Assembly: GCA_964470055.1 (NCBI GenBank)
Contig: CAYXZZ010000022.1
Span: 1 to 22,091 of the forward strand
Reading direction: 5' to 3'
From: JAEDES01 sp964470055
GTDB lineage: Bacteria; Bacillota_I; Bacilli_A; RF39; UBA660
DNA length: 22,091 bases
Positions 8,405 to 16,167 of the stretch are shown in pieces. The first letter of the stretch is position 1; each line of letters begins with the position of its first letter. A model generated the notes under the pieces. It did not search any database. It had not been told where the DNA came from and saw nothing but the letters and a program-made list of their open reading frames with translations. The translations under genes and the position numbers were made by a program.

Positions 8405-9481
8405 CTAATCAATAAATTTTCTCGGTACTCTTTCCCCAATCGTCGAAAGTATTTCATAATTAATAGTCTCCGCAACCCCCGCCAGTTCATCTAAAGTAAC
8501 CACTTGATTATCAAAAATATAAACATCATCGCCAATCTTTGCATCGACATCAGTAACATCAACCATAAATGAGTCCATACATACTTTCCCTAAGATTTTA
8601 CATCTCTTTCCATTTACTGCCACATACCCCTTATTAGAGAAACTTCTTTTAACCCCATCAGCATAACCAGCCCCAACAGTCGCAACCATCATACGACAAC
8701 TAGAAACAAAACTTCTTCCATAACTTATTGCCGTACCTTCTTCAATTTCTTTAATAAAAGATATTTTTGTTTTGAATCTTGCAACCGGTTCTAAAACTAT
8801 CTTATCAAGCGTTGATTTTGAAGATGGATACCCATATAAAATAATTCCCGGTCTTACCATATTACATTTACCTAAATCAAAATTTAAAATTCCATTGGAT
8901 GCTGCCATATGAACATATTTAATACTAGGAAAAACATCCTTTATTTTTTCAACACTCTCATCAAACAAATTAATTTGTTTCTTCGTAAATTCATAATCTA
9001 TATCTGGTGAAGATAAATGTGTATACACTCCTTCAACAATAAAATTATCAGTCTTAATCGCATCAATAAAGTTATCTAAACCATATTTTCCTACTCCAGT
9101 TCTTCCCATTCCTGTTTCTAATTCAATATGTACACGTATAGTTTTATTTTTCCTGCAAACCTCTCTAACAAATTCCAAAGATGAAACCCCAACTATCACA
9201 TCATTTTCAACTATTGCCTCGATTTCTTCCATATATGGTTGATTTAAAACTAATATATCGTTTTTATAACCACACTGTCTCAATTGAATAGCCTCTTCTA
9301 CTATCGCCACTGCAACAATCGAAAAATTATTCATAAGTTCACTGTCTTTATTCAAATAAGTACCATATGCATTAGCCTTAACTACCGGCATAACTGTAAT
9401 ATTCTCTCCTACTTTCTCAACTATCGTCTTATAATTATTCAAAAAAGCCTTTCTACTTACTTCTAAACAAGTATTTCTCAT
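8405..9481 (-). CDS. alr: Alanine racemase
   Basis: PLP-dependent racemase converting L- to D-alanine for peptidoglycan (fold type III). The PLP lysine is Lys35 in VVKANAYG, the second catalytic base is Tyr273 in GAGYADG, and CMDSFMVDVT and the C-terminal NYEILSTIGERVPR are the usual family blocks. The common AYGHG is AYGTY here, a small departure after the lysine. Length (358) is normal. Start: the frame is open to 9529, but AGAGGTGAT lies 4 bases before the ATG at 9481. It follows the rRNA methyltransferase gene by 167 bases on the same strand, and no convincing promoter was found in that gap. In spore formers alanine racemases can also limit L-alanine germinant, but nothing here shows that. 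Confidence 0.92.
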   Translation of the reverse strand: MRNTCLEVSRKAFLNNYKTIVEKVGENITVMPVVKANAYGTYLNKDSELMNNFSIVAVAIVEEAIQLRQCGYKNDILVLNQPYMEEIEAIVENDVIVGVSSLEFVREVCRKNKTIRVHIELETGMGRTGVGKYGLDNFIDAIKTDNFIVEGVYTHLSSPDIDYEFTKKQINLFDESVEKIKDVFPSIKYVHMAASNGILNFDLGKCNMVRPGIILYGYPSSKSTLDKIVLEPVARFKTKISFIKEIEEGTAISYGRSFVSSCRMMVATVGAGYADGVKRSFSNKGYVAVNGKRCKILGKVCMDSFMVDVTDVDAKIGDDVYIFDNQVVTLDELAGVAETINYEILSTIGERVPRKFID

Positions 9482-9648
9482 CCATATCACCTCTTCAAGT
9501 TCTCTTATTAATATTATCCTATGTTTCAAATATTAATTATTTCCAAGTAATCTAAAAATCTAATATCTAACAATTTCTTTAATTACAGTTTTAGAATTTG
9601 CTCTAAACCAATTCTTAAAATTTTCAATTTCTCATTTTTACAAAAACC
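9482..9648 (-). other. Leader region between rRNA methyltransferase and alr
   Basis: About 167 bases with no gene and no clear promoter. On the minus strand a stem of ten pairs with one bulge, TTTT-A-AGAATT pairing with AATTCTAAAA around an 11-base loop, lies between the two genes. It has no T run, so it is not a standard terminator. No known riboswitch was recognised. Confidence 0.3.
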
Positions 9649-10860
9649 TTATTTTTCAACATTTTTTCGATGTAATATTGAAACACATTCAACATGATAA
9701 GTTCTAGGAAACATATTATATGGTTTAACTTCTATAACTTCATAATCTGTATCTAAAATTTTCAAATCTCTTCCAAGTGTTACCGGATCACAAGAAACAT
9801 AAACTACTGTTTTTGCTCCAATCCTTTTAATATTATCAAGTGTTTTAGTATCAAGTCCCGCTCTTGGTGGATCAACAATAATCATATCAATATCATTAAA
9901 ATTTTCAATTACCTTCTCAACTTTTTCACAAATGAAATCTGCATTACAAACGTCATTTAAACCAACATTCTTTTTTGCATCCTTTATCCCTTCTTTTGAA
10001 TAGTCTATCCCAACTACCTCAGATACTAAATCACTTATATAAATTCCAATCGTTCCCGTGCCACAATATAAATCCAAAACCTTTTCTGGTTTTTCTTTTG
10101 CAACAACCGCTCTAACTTCATCATATAATGCCTTAGTCAATTCCTTGTTAACTTGAAAAAAAGATTTATCACTCACATAATATTTTCTATTTCCAATACT
10201 GCTAATAATACTTTCTTCGCCAAGCAAAACCTCATCATTAATAATCAACACATCAACCACATTTCTAAGTAGAAAATAATCATCTACCACACCTTTTAAA
10301 CTAACCATAACTTCTGAAGAATCATTACTAACTCTAATAACAACCTCTTTTATATCAGAGGTAAACTTCATCTCATTTAAAACAGTAATTACTTTATTAA
10401 TCTTTTCATCCGCCAATAAACATTTATCTATTGAAATAATACTATTAGAATTCTTTTCATAGTATCCCAAATCACCATTATTACCATGTAAAGTAACCTT
10501 ATTTCGATACCCATATTCATTAGCACAAGTAACATCTCTTACCAACGTATCAGAAACACCACCAAATTTGCATAAAATTTCCTTGACCTTTTCGCATTTA
10601 AAACTATTTTCATCATTCAATTTCAAATATTCTAAATCACAACCACCACACACATCAGCATACATACATCTATCTTCAGTTCTTGCATCAGATATTTTAT
10701 AGTAATCAAGCACTCTACCAATCAAATATTTCTTAGTCTCACTAACAATTTTAATTTTTACAATCTCTCCGGGTAATGCTTTTTCTACAAAACATATTTT
10801 TCCATTAATATAAGTAATTCCTCTACCAAAATGATCTAATTTAACTATTTCTACTTTCAT
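9649..10860 (-). CDS. RlmD/RumA-type 23S rRNA (uracil-5)-methyltransferase
   Basis: SAM-dependent RNA m5U methyltransferase of the TrmA/RlmD/RlmCD family. An N-terminal TRAM domain (about 1-55) is followed by an iron-sulfur cluster motif, Cys65, Cys71 and Cys74 (C-x5-C-x2-C) with Cys147 as the fourth ligand. Then come FFQVN (234-238), the SAM motif LDLYCGTGT (262-270), the DPPRAGLD motif (330-337), the catalytic nucleophile Cys357 in SCDP, and the general base Glu391. At 403 residues it is somewhat shorter than the usual 430-460 but complete. GAGGT lies 7 bases before the ATG. It is transcribed divergently from gerA across a 77-base gap. Which uridine it modifies (U747, U1939 or both) cannot be told from motifs. 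Confidence 0.9.
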   Translation of the reverse strand: MKVEIVKLDHFGRGITYINGKICFVEKALPGEIVKIKIVSETKKYLIGRVLDYYKISDARTEDRCMYADVCGGCDLEYLKLNDENSFKCEKVKEILCKFGGVSDTLVRDVTCANEYGYRNKVTLHGNNGDLGYYEKNSNSIISIDKCLLADEKINKVITVLNEMKFTSDIKEVVIRVSNDSSEVMVSLKGVVDDYFLLRNVVDVLIINDEVLLGEESIISSIGNRKYYVSDKSFFQVNKELTKALYDEVRAVVAKEKPEKVLDLYCGTGTIGIYISDLVSEVVGIDYSKEGIKDAKKNVGLNDVCNADFICEKVEKVIENFNDIDMIIVDPPRAGLDTKTLDNIKRIGAKTVVYVSCDPVTLGRDLKILDTDYEVIEVKPYNMFPRTYHVECVSILHRKNVEK

Positions 10861-10873
10861 AATTTCTACCTCA

Positions 10874-10902
10874 GAATAATTATACCAAAAATATACATAT
10901 AA
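10874..10902 (+). promoter_or_regulatory. Possible sigma-G promoter of gerA
   Basis: GAATA (10874-10878), a 17-base spacer and CATATAA (10896-10902) fit the forespore sigma-G consensus (GHATR, 17-18 bases, CATNNTA) with one mismatch. Forespore expression is the rule for gerA operons. It overlaps the divergent methyltransferase promoter. The call rests on pattern matching in AT-rich DNA. Confidence 0.35.
10879..10884 (-). promoter_or_regulatory. Extended -10 promoter of the rRNA methyltransferase gene
   Basis: Minus-strand TATAAT preceded by TGG; the -35 at 17 bases upstream is poor, as is usual for extended -10 promoters. It lies within the divergent gerA upstream region. Confidence 0.5.
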
Positions 10903-10937
10903 ATAAATTACTTTTCCATACTAATACTGGTGATATT

Positions 10938-12338
10938 ATGTCTATAAAAGAACAAATTAAAAACATCGTCGGTCCCTCAACTGACTATATATTTAAAGAT
11001 CTAAAAATCGATCATCAACAAGTCCACATTATTTTTAACGAAACATTAATTGATACTGGTAGAACCAATGACTTTGTCCTTCGTACTCTTCTAAAACTTT
11101 CTAAAAAACAACTAAAACATCTAGACAATTCACTGCCAAACACTAACATCAAAAAAATAAATATTTCTGACATCACAACCTATATTTCTCAAGGATTTAT
11201 TATCATCATAATAAAAAAAGAAGTTTACGCAACAGAAATAAAAGCCCTAATCGATCGAGGAGTTCAAACAATTTCAAGCGAACTTTCAATTACCGGACCC
11301 AAAGACAGTTTTTCAGAAAACTACAATACCAATGTTGGCTTAATCAGAAGACGTCTTAAAACGACTGACTTATACATTGAAAATCTTGAACTAGGAAAAT
11401 CCACTAAAACTAAAATTGGTATAGCCTACATCAACAATATTGCTAAAAATACTCTCCCCAAAAATATAAAACAACATCTAAAACGTATAAATATTGATGG
11501 TATTATTGATTCCAGTTATCTAAAACGAGCTCTAGAAAAAAAGTATACTCTTTTCCCAACCATTATCGCTACTGAACGTCCTGATAAAGTAGCCATGGCC
11601 CTCCTAGAAGGAAAAGTCGCAATCATCGTTGATATGTCACCATACGTTTTAATTCTTCCAAGTTTTTTTATCGACTTTTTCCATACAACAGATGACTACT
11701 ATCAAAAATCATTAAACACTTCTTTTATTAGAATAATTCGCCTTTTCGCCTTCTTCGTATCCGTGTTTACTCCCGCCATCTATATTGCCGTCACAACTAG
11801 AAATTACAATCTAATACCCTTAGATCTTTTAATGACTCTAAAAGCCGGGCGAACCTTTGTTCCTTTCCCCGCCTATATAGAAGCCTTATTCATGATTATT
11901 TGTTTTGAAATATTAAAAGAGTCAGATCTTCGAATGGCATCAACCACCGGTTCTGCCGTTTCAATCCTAGGCGGACTAATATTAGGAGATGCTGCTGTCA
12001 GTGCCGGTATCGTTTCTCCAATCATGATCATAGTTATTGCCATATCCTCTATAGCCGGATTGACATTTTCTTCTATCGAACTAGGAAATGCACTTAGAGC
12101 CTATAAAATCCTTTTATTAATACTCGCAACCCTTTTCGGTATAAACGGCCTCTTAGTAGGAAACACCTTACTAATATATCAACTTAAAAATCTAAAAACA
12201 TTCGGCCATTCCTACTTAACTCCCTTTATTCCATTAGATAAACAAGAATTAAAAGATTCCGTCATAAAAACAACTAATAATAAAGAAACAAGAACCAAAA
12301 CCCTAACAAACAATACATATCGAGGAAAATATCTATGA
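10938..12338 (+). CDS. GerA-family spore germination protein, A subunit
   Basis: A subunit of a Ger-type germinant receptor in the spore inner membrane. The soluble N-terminal region (1-245) carries the family signature GPKDSFSENYNTNVGLIRRR (120-139), then ATERPDKVAMALLEGKVAIIVDMSP (212-236 in part) and TTDDYY. The membrane region follows with about five helices, containing LRMASTTGSAVSILGGLILG (331-350) and DAAVSAGIVSP. At 466 residues it is a normal GerAA length with a lysine/threonine-rich tail. GGTGAT precedes the ATG. It overlaps the next gene by ATGA, so the two are coupled. No GerAB permease gene follows, unlike the usual A-B-C operon. It is one of only two long plus-strand genes here. 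TGA as its stop shows the standard code. The germinant cannot be predicted. Confidence 0.93.
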   Translation: MSIKEQIKNIVGPSTDYIFKDLKIDHQQVHIIFNETLIDTGRTNDFVLRTLLKLSKKQLKHLDNSLPNTNIKKINISDITTYISQGFIIIIIKKEVYATEIKALIDRGVQTISSELSITGPKDSFSENYNTNVGLIRRRLKTTDLYIENLELGKSTKTKIGIAYINNIAKNTLPKNIKQHLKRINIDGIIDSSYLKRALEKKYTLFPTIIATERPDKVAMALLEGKVAIIVDMSPYVLILPSFFIDFFHTTDDYYQKSLNTSFIRIIRLFAFFVSVFTPAIYIAVTTRNYNLIPLDLLMTLKAGRTFVPFPAYIEALFMIICFEILKESDLRMASTTGSAVSILGGLILGDAAVSAGIVSPIMIIVIAISSIAGLTFSSIELGNALRAYKILLLILATLFGINGLLVGNTLLIYQLKNLKTFGHSYLTPFIPLDKQELKDSVIKTTNNKETRTKTLTNNTYRGKYL

Positions 12339-12739
12339 AAAAATACTTACTTATAATATTAATCGTTTTAGAACTATCTCTAGTAAAAATACCTTCTTAC
12401 GTCGAATTAAACAATCTTGCCATTATCGAAGAAATTGCTATTGAAGAAAAAAATAATCACTACACCATAATTCTAAAAGAAATAATTCCCATTAAAGCCG
12501 ATCAAGGAATTGATTACGAATACAAATATTACAAATCCTCTTCCACTAGTCTCGAAAAAGCCTATACTAAACTAACCACCCAAACGAAAAAGAAACTTTA
12601 CCTAAATAAAGTAAAGTCTCTTATCACGAACACCCCAACATCAAAAGAAATAACCACTACTTTAAAAATATACCCATCTAATATTGTTCATACTAAAGAT
12701 ATCTATAAAGAAATTAATTATCCTAGTAATCAGTCATAG
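12335..12739 (+). CDS. Miniature GerC-like germination protein
   Basis: A 134-residue protein read as only the first domain of a Ger(x)C subunit. It has an N-terminal hydrophobic segment (about 3-17), then VELNNLAIIEEIAIEE (23-38), matching the ELNNLAIVTGIGID block that starts mature GerC proteins, and later SLEKAYTKLTTQTKKKLYLNK (72-92 in part), matching the region around the conserved 'lylsH' block. Normal GerC is about 350-400 residues in three domains and is a lipoprotein. Here domains 2 and 3 are absent and there is no cysteine anywhere, so no lipobox; it would be anchored by its N-terminal helix or secreted. GAGGA lies 8 bases before the ATG, which overlaps the gerA stop (ATGA). The frame is intact, so it looks like a reduced form rather than fresh decay. 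Its 3' end overlaps a convergent gene by 17 bases. Confidence 0.65.
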   Translation: MKKYLLIILIVLELSLVKIPSYVELNNLAIIEEIAIEEKNNHYTIILKEIIPIKADQGIDYEYKYYKSSSTSLEKAYTKLTTQTKKKLYLNKVKSLITNTPTSKEITTTLKIYPSNIVHTKDIYKEINYPSNQS

Positions 12740-13229
12740 TACAAATATATCCTTGTGCTTCAAAATTAGATGTCATAACATCACTATCCGCTAAATAATT
12801 CGTTAATTGAATTTGTTCAGGATTATTTGAAACATCTTCATCAGTAATAATAACTATAGTTTGACTAACATTTTCTGTTATCTCAATATCCGCAATACTC
12901 TTAAAATAATTAATTTCTGCCTGAGCAGTCATATCAGTCATACTTCCTGGATCATTCACAATCTCTTCCGGAGTAGGTGCATAAGAAATATAAGTGATTG
13001 TATTGTTAACTGGAACAGAATCTTCATATAAAATTTTCATAGTAATTTTAAGTGCCTCTGTCGGTGACACTCTTTCACAAGATAAAGTTGACAAAACAGC
13101 ATCCTTTTCTTCTACAATTTCCTCCTTCGGAAAATAAATTCTAAATAACGGTGGCAATACAATAAACATTGCCAAAAAAATCATTGTTGCTAAAACCACT
13201 ATTGTACTTTTAGGTTTCTTTTCTTTCAT
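12723..13229 (-). CDS. Membrane-anchored protein of unknown function
   Basis: A 168-residue protein not recognised as a known family. A lysine-rich start is followed by one hydrophobic helix (about 9-31); the rest is predicted extracellular and acidic, with a region STLSCERVSPTEALKITMKI (47-66) and a C-terminal YICTMTDY. Only two cysteines are present in the outside part (Cys51 and Cys163), which could form a disulfide joining the two ends of the domain. GAGGGG lies 6 bases before the ATG. It follows the pentapeptide-repeat gene and also has a promoter candidate of its own. Its stop codon lies inside the 3' end of the gerC-like gene and no terminator separates them. Confidence 0.7.
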   Translation of the reverse strand: MKEKKPKSTIVVLATMIFLAMFIVLPPLFRIYFPKEEIVEEKDAVLSTLSCERVSPTEALKITMKILYEDSVPVNNTITYISYAPTPEEIVNDPGSMTDMTAQAEINYFKSIADIEITENVSQTIVIITDEDVSNNPEQIQLTNYLADSDVMTSNFEAQGYICTMTDY

Positions 13230-13258
13230 TTAATTCCCCTCTACTTTCTCTATTCATA

Positions 13259-13287
13259 GGTATATCATATTATCTAATTATTTTCAA
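13259..13287 (-). promoter_or_regulatory. Promoter candidate for the anchored unknown
   Basis: Minus-strand TTGAAA (13287-13282), a 17-base spacer and TATACC (13264-13259) with an upstream TG (extended -10). A perfect 8-bp all-AT inverted repeat (13286-13293 with 13298-13305) overlaps its -35 end and the preceding stop codon; it could be a weak terminator or an operator. Confidence 0.45.
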
Positions 13288-13294
13288 ATTAAAC

Positions 13295-13876
13295 TTATTT
13301 AATTTTAATACCAAGTAACAATGATAAACCAATGGCTTGGTCATAACTAACAATTAGTCCCTGTAACGCATCAATCGGAACTCTTAAATCTTTAATATCA
13401 CAATCACTAAGATCTAAATCCTTCAACTTCATATGAAAAAACTCTGTGCTATGTAAAGAACATTCATTAATTTCTAACGCTTTCCATTTTAATTCATTAA
13501 AACTAACATCATCAAGTCTACAATTTGAAAACTTAACACATTTAAAATTACACCCTGAAAAATTACCATAACTCAAATTACAATTTTCAAAAACCACGTT
13601 CTCAAAAAATGAAGTATTAAAATCTACCCCCACTAAATTACATTCTTTAAATTCAACTCGTTTATAGGATCTACTCGATAAATCAATATTAGAAAAATTA
13701 CTAAACTTAATTTTTGTATTGCTAATATCAATCCCTTGAAAACTACCTTTTGAAAAATCACATTTATCCAAAACAGCACTATCTATTTCAAAATAATCAT
13801 AATAGCCCTCTACTACTGCGCCAACTAATTCCTTACCATAAATATCTTCCCCAGTAAATTTTTCTAATCTTTCCAT
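13295..13876 (-). CDS. Pentapeptide-repeat protein
   Basis: A 193-residue protein built mainly of tandem A(D/N)LXX-like pentapeptides (about residues 35-165), for example CDFSKGSFQGIDISNTKIKF, CNLVGVDF, CNLSYGNFSGCNF and CDIKDL. These form a right-handed quadrilateral beta-helix. The C-terminal QGLIVSYDQAIGLSLLLGIKI is a cap often seen in this type in Firmicutes. No other domain, signal peptide or membrane helix is visible, so it is probably cytosolic. Relatives such as Qnr and MfpA mimic DNA and bind gyrase, but most members have unknown roles, so that function should not be assumed. The ribosome site AGAGG overlaps the DUF3006 stop codon 7 bases upstream; it is in the same transcript as the DUF3006 and metallo-beta-lactamase-fold genes. 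Confidence 0.88.
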   Translation of the reverse strand: MERLEKFTGEDIYGKELVGAVVEGYYDYFEIDSAVLDKCDFSKGSFQGIDISNTKIKFSNFSNIDLSSRSYKRVEFKECNLVGVDFNTSFFENVVFENCNLSYGNFSGCNFKCVKFSNCRLDDVSFNELKWKALEINECSLHSTEFFHMKLKDLDLSDCDIKDLRVPIDALQGLIVSYDQAIGLSLLLGIKIK

Positions 13877-13883
13877 AAAACCT

Positions 13884-14108
13884 CTACTTTTTAAGTCCTT
13901 TCAAACGTTCTAATCGTGTCATTAAATCTTCACGTCTTTTCTTCTCTGCTTCCTCATCCATCTTAAATTCTTCATTCTCATAAACCAAGACACTACCTTC
14001 ATGTACTTCCTTAGGAAGTGCATCTTTTTCTGCTTCTATAATGTCTCTAGTCTCCAAGCTTTCTAAAATAACTATTTTTTCTTCAATTCTATCAACTACA
14101 AATCGCAT
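13884..14108 (-). CDS. DUF3006 protein
   Basis: A 74-residue protein that fits DUF3006: MRFVVDRIEEKIVILE at the start, a central LPKEVHEGSVL, and a charged C-terminal helix MDEEAEKKRREDLMTRLERL. It is small, acidic and basic in blocks, without a signal peptide, and probably cytosolic. From memory, this family is very often encoded directly beside ComEC/Rec2-like metallo-beta-lactamase-fold genes in Firmicutes, as here, where the ribosome site AGGTGAT overlaps the stop of that gene. The biochemical role is unknown; pairing suggests it works with the hydrolase or its regulation. Confidence 0.85.
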   Translation of the reverse strand: MRFVVDRIEEKIVILESLETRDIIEAEKDALPKEVHEGSVLVYENEEFKMDEEAEKKRREDLMTRLERLKGLKK

Positions 14109-14116
14109 TAAATCAC

Positions 14117-15046
14117 CTATCCATTAACTTCAACTTCTATCGTTTTAACCGTAATATTATCCCCATCACTTGAAACAACAATCGTTCCATTTTCATCAGT
14201 TCGATAAACTTTCGCTCCAATATCATTCAATTTAGTCAAAGTCGGACTATGTGGATGGTTATACGAATTCTCCTCACCAACCGAAATAATTGCATACTTT
14301 GGAGTGACCTTATTTAAAAAGTTAACTGATGTTGAATATCTAGAACCATGATGTCCTACCTTTAAAACATCGCTGTCAATATTACTAGTTAATATCTTTT
14401 CCTCAACATCACTAGATGCATCTCCCATAAACAAAAATGAGTTATTGCCATATAAACCTCTAACACAAATAGAAGTATCATTTAAATCACTTGCATCATT
14501 ACTAAAATATAACACTTCAAATTTCACTCCACCAAAAACAAAAATATCACCTATTTCTGGAGTTTGAAAAGCAATCTGCCTATTTTCAAGAGCCGTAATA
14601 ACTTCTTCAAAAGTTTTTGTCGTCGTCACAACTTCCGGCATATAAAATGTTCCTATTTCAAAACTATTAATTATATCATCCATTCCCCCAATATGATCTT
14701 CGTGTGCATGAGTTGCAATCAAATACTCAAGTTTTGTAACGCCAAGTTGCTTCATGTAATTTGCTAATAGTTTCCCATCAGCATTATTTCCAGCATCAAT
14801 CATCATATATTGTTCATTATTCTCAAGTAATATTGCATCTCCTTGTCCAACATCAAAATAATAAATATTCAAATTACCTTCCGTTGCCACTTTTACAGAA
14901 TCAGTAATGTTTTCAACTATTTGACTAACTCCATCACCATCATTTGAACTAACACTTTCTCCATCAAAGTTTGTGTAAAAAAAGCCAAACAATAAAACCA
15001 CAATTAATATAAATATACGTTTAAAATCATGTTTTTTTCTTCTCAC
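14117..15046 (-). CDS. Extracellular ComEC/Rec2-like metallo-beta-lactamase-fold protein
   Basis: A membrane-anchored or secreted hydrolase related to the C-terminal domain of the competence protein ComEC. A basic start and one hydrophobic helix (about 9-25) precede a low-complexity linker, then YYFDVGQGDAILLE, the metal site HAHEDH near residue 115, FMGDA and VLKVGHHGSRYSTS, all standard blocks of this family. In ComEC the domain is proposed to degrade one DNA strand during uptake; the free-standing form is widespread and its substrate (DNA or other phosphoesters) is unsettled. Start: in-frame GTG at 15058 and ATG at 15052 are possible, but GGTGGAG is spaced 6 bases from the GTG at 15046, and the predicted transcript begins only about 20 bases before it. 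First gene of a unit with DUF3006 and the pentapeptide protein. Confidence 0.87.
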   Translation of the reverse strand: MRRKKHDFKRIFILIVVLLFGFFYTNFDGESVSSNDGDGVSQIVENITDSVKVATEGNLNIYYFDVGQGDAILLENNEQYMMIDAGNNADGKLLANYMKQLGVTKLEYLIATHAHEDHIGGMDDIINSFEIGTFYMPEVVTTTKTFEEVITALENRQIAFQTPEIGDIFVFGGVKFEVLYFSNDASDLNDTSICVRGLYGNNSFLFMGDASSDVEEKILTSNIDSDVLKVGHHGSRYSTSVNFLNKVTPKYAIISVGEENSYNHPHSPTLTKLNDIGAKVYRTDENGTIVVSSDGDNITVKTIEVEVNG

Positions 15047-15071
15047 TAACATCTCCACCTATCCTATAATC

Positions 15072-15082
15072 ATTTTATCACA
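15072..15082 (-). promoter_or_regulatory. Extended -10 promoter of the ComEC-like unit
   Basis: Minus-strand TGTGA followed by TAAAAT (-10 at 15077-15072). The -35 is weak (TTTATT at 17 bases). It sits just downstream of the preceding gene's terminator. Confidence 0.5.
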
Positions 15083-15091
15083 AAACTCATC

Positions 15092-15117
15092 CAAAATAAA
15101 AGACTTATCATAAGTCT
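15092..15117 (-). terminator. Rho-independent terminator after the zinc-ribbon gene
   Basis: A perfect 7-bp stem AGACTTA/TAAGTCT (15101-15107 with 15111-15117) closes a 3-base loop and is followed by TTTATTTT on the minus strand. It overlaps the stop codon of the zinc-ribbon membrane protein gene. Confidence 0.65.
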
Positions 15118-16153
15118 ATTTATTTTCTATACACCAACTAACATAGTCAAATGAAGAGTCTCCATAATACCAAACTTTCTTTTTATTCACCTCATCCATT
15201 CTAGCAAATAAAACCTTATAACTCTCATCATACCCATTACCATAATAATTCATACTATGAACATGACAACTAAAATAAAAAGTATTAGAATCTTTATCAT
15301 ATTTTAATTCATCATATGTAAAAATTGCATTTGCCGAATCATCAAGTCCATTTTTTATATACGTTTCAACGTCATTTTCAATAGTTGCTAAACCATGAAT
15401 TTCACTTTCTCTAGTTCCATTTAAAATACTCATAGCATAATAATACTCAAAATTATCAGTTTTACTACCATCTTTAACTAAATAAAATTTTGCATCATCA
15501 TATACCCAATACACATCATCAATATTATTATCCGTCATTTTTAAATAAAACTTTAACCGATAATTTCCATAAGAATCATCCAAATATAAAACATAAACGT
15601 CTTCATCTTCGTAAAAACTTCCAATTACAACATCGCGTGATGAAATTTCTTCAAAATCATACTCAAAAATCTCTTCTATTTTTTCCTTAATAATCTTAGC
15701 ATTATTCAAACTATATTTCTCATTTAACAGCACTAGCTCACTGCTATTTTCAAACCTAACTGCATTAATATTCTTCCCAAAATAAATTATGTCAACTACC
15801 AAAGTAAAAATTGATATCATCAATAGTAAAATATTAATAAACCTCTTACTTTTCTGAAGAAACAAAACTCTAATCATTATAAAAGCATTTATAATCCCAA
15901 CAGCACATACACCCATAATCAAAAACAAGTGATTAATATCTCCAGAATACAACAACTCTCCGCTCAAAAAAACAGCTAAAAAGCATATAAAACCTTGAAT
16001 TAGAATATACAAAATCCTAGGCATCCAAAACATCAGATTATTTCTAAAAACCCCGTTTTTCTTATCTGTATCCGGTTTCTTCTTGCACTTAGAACATTTT
16101 AATGTCTCACTATCTATTTTGCCACCACATCGTGTGCATTTTTTTACTGCCAT
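15116..16153 (-). CDS. Zinc-ribbon membrane protein of unknown function
   Basis: A 345-residue protein with an N-terminal zinc ribbon made of Cys6, Cys9, Cys20 and Cys23 (two CxxC pairs) in the cytosol, three hydrophobic helices (about 44-66, 73-97 and 104-126) and a C-terminal soluble region of about 215 residues. That region is rich in Tyr, Asp and Asn with aromatic strands such as VYVLYLDDSYGNYRLKFYLK. With three helices after a cytosolic ribbon it should lie outside. Many small-genome Firmicutes have such zinc-ribbon plus membrane proteins with varied outer domains. AAAGGA lies 9 bases before the ATG. It starts 14 bases after the DUF4186 gene and ends at a terminator. The outer domain is not recognised. 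Confidence 0.8.
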   Translation of the reverse strand: MAVKKCTRCGGKIDSETLKCSKCKKKPDTDKKNGVFRNNLMFWMPRILYILIQGFICFLAVFLSGELLYSGDINHLFLIMGVCAVGIINAFIMIRVLFLQKSKRFINILLLMISIFTLVVDIIYFGKNINAVRFENSSELVLLNEKYSLNNAKIIKEKIEEIFEYDFEEISSRDVVIGSFYEDEDVYVLYLDDSYGNYRLKFYLKMTDNNIDDVYWVYDDAKFYLVKDGSKTDNFEYYYAMSILNGTRESEIHGLATIENDVETYIKNGLDDSANAIFTYDELKYDKDSNTFYFSCHVHSMNYYGNGYDESYKVLFARMDEVNKKKVWYYGDSSFDYVSWCIENK

Positions 16154-16167
16154 CTACATTCATCCTT

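Noticed and set aside
9482..9648. Riboswitch or T-box upstream of alr
   Set aside because: A bulged stem is present, but no T-box sequence, specifier loop or antiterminator was recognised.
15490..15690. Plus-strand histidine-rich open frame
   Set aside because: It is antisense to the Asp/Tyr-rich outer domain of the zinc-ribbon membrane protein and has no ribosome site.
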